From: Mesorhizobium sp. CAU 1732
GTDB lineage: Bacteria; Pseudomonadota; Alphaproteobacteria; Rhizobiales; Rhizobiaceae
DNA: 64,000 nucleotides
Assembly (NCBI RefSeq): GCF_039888675.1
Contig: NZ_JBDQQR010000003.1
Location: 310,001-374,000, forward strand
Reading direction: 5' to 3'
The translations under genes and the position numbers were made by a program. This document shows positions 59,121 to 64,000 of the stretch, one piece after another. How positions within the stretch are numbered: position 1 is the first letter of the stretch; each line of letters opens with the position of its first letter. Below the pieces are notes generated by a model. It worked only from the letters and a program-made list of their open reading frames with translations, was not told where the DNA came from and ran no database searches.

Positions 59121-60020
59121 ATGTTCGACACGACGACATTGAAGGAAATCGAGACGGCAGCGCGCGAGATCGGCATAGAGACTGCAGCGCTGGCGGCGGT
59201 GGCGCATATCGAGAGCGGGCTGCGCACGCATGCCATGATCGGCGGGCGGGTGGAGCCGCTCATCCGCTTCGAAGGCCATTATTTCGACCGCCGGCTGACA
59301 GGAACGAAACGCGATCGCGCCCGCGCGGAAGGGCTTGCATCGCCGACTGCGGGCGCGATCGCGAACCCCGCCTCGCAAGCATCACGCTGGAAACTGCTCG
59401 AACGCGCCGCCGCGATCGACCGCGCGGCGGCCTACGAATCCGTATCATGGGGCATCGGCCAGGTGATGGGTGCGCACTGGGCGTGGCTCGGCTTTGCGAC
59501 CGTCGAGGCGTTGGTTGCCCAGGCACGCAGCGGCGTCGGCGGGCAGTTGCGCCTGATGACCCGCTATATCGTAAAAGCCGGCCTTGCCGACGCCTTGCGC
59601 AACCGGGATTGGGCAAGCTTCGCCCGCGGCTACAATGGCCCCGGCTATCGCCGCAACGAATACGACACGAAACTCGCGCGAGCTTATGCCCGCTACGAAA
59701 AGATGCAGGAACCGGCACAGAAGACCGCTTTGCTCCGGCGTGGCGCACGCGGCAAGGACGTCGTCTTCGTCCAGACCGCGCTCGCAGAACGCGGAATCGT
59801 GTTGGCCATCGACGGCATCTTCGGAGCGCAGACCGAGCGAGCCGTACGTGACTACCAGCGCGACAAGGGCCTCGTTGTCGATGGCATTGTCGGCCAGGCG
59901 ACCCGTGCGGCCCTTTCAGATGAGCGTTGGGTACCGTCGATGCCCGGCTGGATAACGCGTGTCTTTCGGCGGTTGCGCACGGGTCGCAAGCGTTTGACCC
60001 ACAAGGCAAGCACACGGTAA
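59121..60020 (+). CDS. Endolysin-like N-acetylmuramidase (DUF3380) with peptidoglycan-binding domain
   Basis: It has 299 residues. The catalytic domain (DUF3380-type N-acetylmuramidase) has a likely catalytic Glu in LAAVAHIESGLRTHAMIGGR, then PLIRFEGHYFDRRLTG, AYESVSWGIGQVMGAHWAWL and the family signature FARGYNGPGYRRNEYDTKLA. A PG_binding_1 repeat follows (LLRRGARGKDVVFVQTALAE, GIFGAQTERAVRDYQRDKG). There is no signal peptide, as in phage endolysins needing a holin. No holin or other phage gene is nearby. GGAGG lies 9 nt before the ATG. Confidence 0.9.
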   Translation: MFDTTTLKEIETAAREIGIETAALAAVAHIESGLRTHAMIGGRVEPLIRFEGHYFDRRLTGTKRDRARAEGLASPTAGAIANPASQASRWKLLERAAAIDRAAAYESVSWGIGQVMGAHWAWLGFATVEALVAQARSGVGGQLRLMTRYIVKAGLADALRNRDWASFARGYNGPGYRRNEYDTKLARAYARYEKMQEPAQKTALLRRGARGKDVVFVQTALAERGIVLAIDGIFGAQTERAVRDYQRDKGLVVDGIVGQATRAALSDERWVPSMPGWITRVFRRLRTGRKRLTHKASTR

Positions 60021-60064
60021 GCAACGTGGACAGGATTGCCCGCCTCTGGTAGATGCGGGCGATC

Positions 60065-60078
60065 CTAAATCGATTTAG
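60065..60078. promoter_or_regulatory. LacI-type palindrome upstream of KDPG aldolase
   Basis: CTAAATCGATTTAG is a perfect 14-bp palindrome with a central CG, the shape of LacI-family operators. It abuts the AGGAG ribosome site 14 nt before the aldolase ATG, a position that would block transcription. No lacI gene is in the window. Confidence 0.55.
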
Positions 60079-60092
60079 ACAGGAGCTTCCCG

Positions 60093-60743
60093 ATGCGATC
60101 AGCCGGACAGAAAACCGAGCAGCTTTTGCCCGTGATGACGGGCCAGCCGGTCATCCCGGTCCTCAAGATCGATCGCCTGGAGGACGCCGTTCCGCTTGCG
60201 CGCGCACTTGCCCGCGGCGGACTGCCGGCGATCGAGATCACGCTGCGCACCCCGGTCGCGCTCGATGCGATCAGGGCGGCGTCCGATGCCGTGCCCGAAG
60301 CGATCGTCGGCGCGGGCACCATCCTCAACCCGGAACAGTTCAGCCAGGCTGTCGCCGCCGGCGCGCGCTTCATCGTCAGCCCCGGCCTGACCCCTGCCCT
60401 GATCGACGCTGCGGCGGCGAGCCCAATCCCGCTTCTCCCGGGCGCTATCACGCCCGGCGAGATCATGGCCGCAGGCGATGCCGGCTATTCGCTGCTGAAA
60501 TTCTTTCCCGCAGAACAGGCCGGCGGCGCGGCCTTCCTCAAGGCCCTGTCCTCGCCGCTGGCCGGCGTCCGCTTCTGCCCGACGGGCGGCATCGGTGCGA
60601 AGAACGCGGACGACTACCTGTCGCTGCCCAACGTCATCTGCGTCGGCGGCTCCTGGATCGCCCCCGACGCCCTCGTCGCAGCCGGCAAATGGGACGAGAT
60701 CGAAGCGCTGGCACGCGAGGCGGCGGGACTCACGCGCGCATAA
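60093..60743 (+). CDS. eda: 2-dehydro-3-deoxyphosphogluconate aldolase (KDPG/KHG aldolase)
   Basis: This enzyme cleaves KDPG to pyruvate and glyceraldehyde-3-phosphate in the Entner-Doudoroff pathway. It has 216 residues. The Schiff-base Lys is in AGYSLLKFFPAEQAGGAAFL. Other motifs are GGLPAIEITLRTPVALDAIR (catalytic Glu), AIVGAGTILNPEQFSQAVAA and RFCPTGGIGAKNADDYLSLP. AGGAG lies upstream of the ATG. The palindrome at 60065-60078 suggests sugar-responsive repression. It ends at a shared bidirectional terminator. Confidence 0.96.
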   Translation: MRSAGQKTEQLLPVMTGQPVIPVLKIDRLEDAVPLARALARGGLPAIEITLRTPVALDAIRAASDAVPEAIVGAGTILNPEQFSQAVAAGARFIVSPGLTPALIDAAAASPIPLLPGAITPGEIMAAGDAGYSLLKFFPAEQAGGAAFLKALSSPLAGVRFCPTGGIGAKNADDYLSLPNVICVGGSWIAPDALVAAGKWDEIEALAREAAGLTRA

Positions 60744-60766
60744 AACCCAAGCTGCCGCAGAAACGC

Positions 60767-60802
60767 AAAACGCCGGCCCGATATTATCGGAGCCGGCGTT
60801 TT
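60767..60802. terminator. Bidirectional terminator between eda and the DUF882 gene
   Basis: AAAACGCCGGC (60767-60777) pairs perfectly with GCCGGCGTTTT (60792-60802), with an inner CGATA/TATCG extension. A-run and T-run on the two sides serve both convergent genes. Confidence 0.92.
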
Positions 60803-60841
60803 CGTCTCATGGACCGGGCGCTTTCGCCCGGCGAATTGGCG

Positions 60842-62647
60842 TCAGTTGGTGGCGAACTTTGCGACCGACATGAAGGTGACGGCCTTGCCGCTGAAGCGGT
60901 CGGCGCTGGCAGTCGGTGCGCCTTGCTGGAAGCCTGCGGTGTAGACCGCCTGCGGCGCTGTGCGGACCATGTCGAACGCCTCGGCAGGCTGCTTCGTGCC
61001 GCCAGCCGTCTCGACGGTGACTTCACGCTTGAAAGCCCAGCGAGTGAGATCGTGCTCGACCGGAACGAGAACGGACTTGGGATCGCGGCGGGCTTCGTCT
61101 GCACGGGGCTTGCCCGACTTCGCCGTGGTGCGCACACCCGATTCGAGCGCCGACGCGGCATCCGCTCCGGCTTCGCGGCCGATGACCGCCACACGCGGCG
61201 AAGCGCTGAGCGAGGCCATGCGACCATCCCTGGCCGGCTGCGTCGAGCTTGCACTCGGACGCTCCGCGGGGACAACCGCAGTCACCTCTTCACGGGACGC
61301 AGCCGTCGTCGTCGGAAGCGATGCCAGTACGAACACATCGCCCGAGGTTTCCTCGGACGGCGAGACGGACGCGACCTGCATGCCGTCATTGACGTCCAGG
61401 CCTTCGCTGGGACGGAGCCCCGGAACGGGCGCATTGATCACCACGTCGGCGCGCGCCTCGCTGGCAGTCATGGCCAGCATGTCGGAAATCGCGTCCGATC
61501 CGGCGCGACGGCGCTCCGGTGCGATCGCGGAGATCGGCAGATCGGGCTGTTCGGCCGCGGCAACCTGCATCGGCTCAGCGGTATAGTTCGGGCGGCGCGT
61601 CGGAAGCGGAATGTTGAGCGCAACCTCGGTCTCGGCTTCCACTGCAAGTGGATCGGCGGTTGGCGGAACCTGCGCCGCCGGCAGGCCGGCGATCAGCGGA
61701 GCGGATGCTGTCGCGCCGACATCGATCATCGGACGGGGCGCGGCGCCAGGCAGCGGCACGCTGCGTGCGGGCAAGGAGGCGATGATCGTCTCGGGCGTTT
61801 CCGCCTGCGGTTCGGGCTGGGCTGCCGGCTGCTGCGGAACTGCCGCGGCCGGCGTCGGTGCACGCGAGGGCGCCGCGGCCATTGCGGGCGACGAATCCTC
61901 TTCGTCATCGGCACCGCCGCCTCCACCGAAGAGCGTGGCGAGAAGGCCGCGACCGGAGCCGGAGCGTGAGTTGGCACTTGCGACCTGGATGTCGCCACCG
62001 CTGCGCTTGCGCGATTCGTAGGCTGCCAGCGCCTGATTGAAGCCGGGCAGCGGCTTGCCGTCCGTCGGAACGTGGATCGTCTTGCCATCGGGGAAGAGCG
62101 CCATCAGTTCCGGGCGGCTCATGCGCGGCCAGGAACGGACGTTGCCGACATCCAGATGGACGAAGGGCGACCCGGATTTGGGGTAGTAGCCGACGCCGCC
62201 GCCTTCGGCCTTGAAGGCTGCCGCGCGCAGCGTCGAGAGCTTCACGCCCGGGATATAGAAATCCATCGCCTTGCCGAGCATGTGCTGGCTTTTCTCGGCG
62301 ACACCCGATGAGCGGCCGCGCAGCGCCTTGTTGGTCGCGGGCGACCGGTAGGCGGACACGACATGAATGTAATCGCGGGCGCCGACCGACTTGTAGACGC
62401 TCCACACGAGATCGAGAAGACGGGGGTCCATCTTCGCAGGTTCGTTGCGACGCCAGTCGCGCAGGAAGCGGTTGATCTGGTCAAGGCCGCGCTGATCGTA
62501 GCGGCCATTGCGCTTGTAGGTGATCTCGGCTCGCTCTTTCGTATGGATGAAATAGAGCTTCAACGAGCGGGTTTCGGCCTTGGCCGGGACCGCAGCGGAG
62601 ATCGAAACGAAGAGTGCGACAGCGAGGCAACCCAGCAATTTCAGCAA
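60842..62647 (-). CDS. DUF882 (M15-like peptidase) protein with long low-complexity tail
   Basis: I chose TTG 62647, giving 601 residues, because GAGGGG lies 6 nt upstream and it begins directly with the signal peptide LLGCLAVALFVSISAAVPAK. The N-terminal ~190 residues are the DUF882/M15 domain: YIHVVSAYRSPATNKALR, KSQHMLGKAMDFYIPGVKLS with His and Asp ligands, and SPFVHLDVGNVRSWPR. Residues ~210-600 are Pro/Ala/Ser/Thr-rich and degenerate. DUF882 proteins are thought to be periplasmic DD-carboxypeptidase-like murein hydrolases. The tail is much longer than the catalytic part and may be a spacer. Confidence 0.88.
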   Translation of the reverse strand: MLKLLGCLAVALFVSISAAVPAKAETRSLKLYFIHTKERAEITYKRNGRYDQRGLDQINRFLRDWRRNEPAKMDPRLLDLVWSVYKSVGARDYIHVVSAYRSPATNKALRGRSSGVAEKSQHMLGKAMDFYIPGVKLSTLRAAAFKAEGGGVGYYPKSGSPFVHLDVGNVRSWPRMSRPELMALFPDGKTIHVPTDGKPLPGFNQALAAYESRKRSGGDIQVASANSRSGSGRGLLATLFGGGGGADDEEDSSPAMAAAPSRAPTPAAAVPQQPAAQPEPQAETPETIIASLPARSVPLPGAAPRPMIDVGATASAPLIAGLPAAQVPPTADPLAVEAETEVALNIPLPTRRPNYTAEPMQVAAAEQPDLPISAIAPERRRAGSDAISDMLAMTASEARADVVINAPVPGLRPSEGLDVNDGMQVASVSPSEETSGDVFVLASLPTTTAASREEVTAVVPAERPSASSTQPARDGRMASLSASPRVAVIGREAGADAASALESGVRTTAKSGKPRADEARRDPKSVLVPVEHDLTRWAFKREVTVETAGGTKQPAEAFDMVRTAPQAVYTAGFQQGAPTASADRFSGKAVTFMSVAKFATN

Positions 62648-62776
62648 GGAATTCCCCTCAAACCGGCGCAATGTGTCAGTTCGGTCTAGAATGCTCAAAA
62701 CGCGACGCCTTATCGGCTGTTGATTGGTCCCCGGAACGGAATCTCGGGCATGATCGTGACCCGAGTATTATTCCTA

Positions 62777-62784
62777 ATGGTTAA
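62777..62784 (-). promoter_or_regulatory. CtrA half-site upstream of the DUF882 gene
   Basis: Minus-strand TTAACCAT lies 130 nt upstream of the chosen start of the DUF882 gene. A hairpin CTCGGG/CCCGAG (62743-62765) lies between. The 8-mer alone is weak evidence; it is recorded because cell-wall enzymes are common CtrA targets in this order. Confidence 0.3.
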
Positions 62785-62893
62785 TCCCCGCTTATTGAAG
62801 CACGAATGCGATAAGACCGTGGCGACATCGTGGCGCTTGTCCACAAGCCTGCACAGGGTAAATCAATTCATAACAGTGGTTTGGGGTGCCTCG

Positions 62894-64000
62894 TCAAGAT
62901 GCCAGACGATCGGAACGGCCAGCGTCCGGATCGATGCCCATCTCCTTCAATTTGCGATAAAGCGTGGATCTTCCGATGCCGAGACGGCGGGCAACCTCGC
63001 TCATCTGGCCGTTGTAGCGGTCGATGGCGAGCTTGATCATCTCGTTTTCAAGGTCCGCAAGGGGCCTGACGTTTCCGCGCTCGTCCAGCGCGCGCAGCAG
63101 CCCGAAATGATCGGTCGGAGCAGCAGGGTCCGCTGATTCGGCCCGATCTCCGATCACCGGCACTGCGGAAGCGTGCTCCGTTTCGCCCGTGGAGACGACC
63201 TCCTCCTCGGCGCTGGCGAGCGCAGCGGTATCGATCCCATCGACCTGCGCCTTGATCTGCGGAAATTCGTCGGCGGTCAGGACAGGCCCCTCGCACAGCA
63301 CGACGGCGCGGAAGATCGCGTTTTCGAGCTGGCGGATGTTGCCGGGCCAGTCATAGGCCTTCAGCATCGCCATCGCGGAGGCGGATATCCCCGAAATCCT
63401 GGCACGTGATTCGGCGGGGCCTACCTTCGCCATGAAATGCTGGACCAGCATGGGAACGTCTTCGCGGCGGTCGCGCAATGGCGGCACGTGGATCGGAAAG
63501 ACGTTGAGCCGGTAGAAAAGGTCCTCGCGGAACTCGCCATCCTTGACCCTTTGCAGCAGGTCGCGATGGGTTGCCGATATCAGGCGGATGTCGACCTTCA
63601 CGGTCGAACGCGCGCCGACGGCATCGATCTCGCCTTCCTGCACTGCCCGCAGCAGCTTCACCTGGACGTCGAGCGGCAGGTCGCCGATTTCATCGAGGAA
63701 CAGCGTGCCGCCGTTCGCCTCGACGAATTTGCCGGCATGCTTCTCGGTCGCGCCGGTAAACGAGCCCTTCTCGTGGCCGAACAGGATGCTCTCGACCAGA
63801 TTGTCCGGGATCGCACCGCAGTTGACGGTCACGAACGGCTTACCCTTGCGGTCGCTCGATCCCTGGATCGCGCGCGCGACGAGTTCCTTGCCGACACCCG
63901 ATTCGCCTTCGATCAGAATCGGGATGTTCGATGCGGCGGCTTTCTTTGCGAGCCCGATGACGCGCTCCATCCTCGGGCTGCCCGTGACAAGGTCCTTGAA
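62894..64000 (-). CDS. Sigma-54-dependent response regulator (C-terminal part, truncated by window edge)
   Basis: This is an NtrC-family bacterial enhancer-binding protein; 368 residues are visible and the N-terminal (probably receiver) part lies beyond the edge. AAA+ motifs: Walker A ILIEGESGVGKELVARAIQG, the sigma-54 loop FGHEKGSFTGATEKH (GSFTGA for GAFTGA), Walker B GGTLFLDEIGDLPLDVQVKL, and FREDLFYRLNVFPIHVPPLR. A ~60-residue Ala/Glu-rich linker precedes a Fis-type HTH (MSEVARRLGIGRSTLYRKLK). It lies upstream of the DUF882 gene on the same strand, 246 nt apart. Targets cannot be told from here. Confidence 0.93.
   Translation of the reverse strand, partial: FKDLVTGSPRMERVIGLAKKAAASNIPILIEGESGVGKELVARAIQGSSDRKGKPFVTVNCGAIPDNLVESILFGHEKGSFTGATEKHAGKFVEANGGTLFLDEIGDLPLDVQVKLLRAVQEGEIDAVGARSTVKVDIRLISATHRDLLQRVKDGEFREDLFYRLNVFPIHVPPLRDRREDVPMLVQHFMAKVGPAESRARISGISASAMAMLKAYDWPGNIRQLENAIFRAVVLCEGPVLTADEFPQIKAQVDGIDTAALASAEEEVVSTGETEHASAVPVIGDRAESADPAAPTDHFGLLRALDERGNVRPLADLENEMIKLAIDRYNGQMSEVARRLGIGRSTLYRKLKEMGIDPDAGRSDRLAS

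Noticed and set aside
59121..60020. Prophage remnant
   Set aside because: Only the lysin-like gene is present; no integrase, capsid, tail or holin gene and no attachment-like repeats nearby.
60053..61969. 638-residue plus-strand open frame
   Set aside because: Alternative frame over eda and antisense to the DUF882 gene; it crosses a strong bidirectional terminator.

Overview
This window is high-GC chromosomal DNA from an alphaproteobacterium of the Hyphomicrobiales (Rhizobiales). The evidence is the gene content and order of the flagellar locus (motA-fliM-fliN-fliG-flhB facing away from flgF-fliI-flgBC-fliE-flgGAIH; MotC and MotE; FlaF/FlbT; an FtcR/Rem-type regulator; multiple short flagellins), a speF-type ornithine decarboxylase leader, and a dispersed repeat typical of the order. 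The fla-fliF-(FliH-like)-motB-motC-fliK-ftcR-flgE order is, from memory, closer to Brucella/Phyllobacteriaceae than to Sinorhizobium. I cannot name the genus.

Positions 1-35600 are one nearly continuous flagellar island. A leftward unit (motA, fliM, fliN, fliG, flhB; flhB runs off the left edge) faces a long rightward series: a DUF1217 protein, flgF, fliI, an unknown membrane protein, flgB, flgC, fliE, flgG, flgA, flgI, motE, flgH, fliL, fliP. Next come three flagellin genes, each with its own terminator. After these lie fliF, a FliH-like gene, motB, motC, fliK, a lytic transglycosylase, ftcR, flgE, flgK, flgL, flaF, flbT, flgD, fliQ, flhA and fliR. The end of the island holds four poorly known proteins: FliJ-like, FlgJ-rod-domain-like, FlgN-like and FliL-like. 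Many genes overlap by 4 nt, which suggests translational coupling. The two long-leader flagellins share a conserved 5' leader, a plausible target for the RNA-acting FlbT encoded downstream. CtrA-like TTAA boxes lie in the flagellin promoters.

Positions 35600-42450 hold an acyl-CoA cluster: a crotonase, a MarR regulator, a thioesterase, a thiolase, a feruloyl-CoA synthase-like ligase and an acyl-CoA dehydrogenase. It probably degrades phenylpropenoids. Two nearly identical 21-bp palindromes, one before the crotonase and one before the ligase, are probable MarR operators. Upstream of the dehydrogenase are a dispersed repeat, a short possible carboxyltransferase remnant, and a TTGACGT-N2-ACGTCAA palindrome ahead of an SCP2-domain gene.

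Positions 42860-64000 are mixed housekeeping and accessory genes: a secreted small protein, acetyltransferases, ornithine decarboxylase behind a roughly 440-nt structured leader, amidase plus LysR, a DUF1007/NicO nickel-cobalt exporter pair, a D-erythronate dehydrogenase-like epimerase, a CDF metal exporter, an aminotransferase, a YCII protein, an SDR, an ABA4-like/multi-TM pair divergent from a TetR gene, a DUF533 protein, TrhO, an endolysin-like N-acetylmuramidase, KDPG aldolase behind a LacI-type palindrome, a DUF882 protein with a long low-complexity tail, and the 3' part of a sigma-54 activator that runs off the right edge. I saw no tRNA, rRNA, CRISPR array, insertion sequence or prophage.
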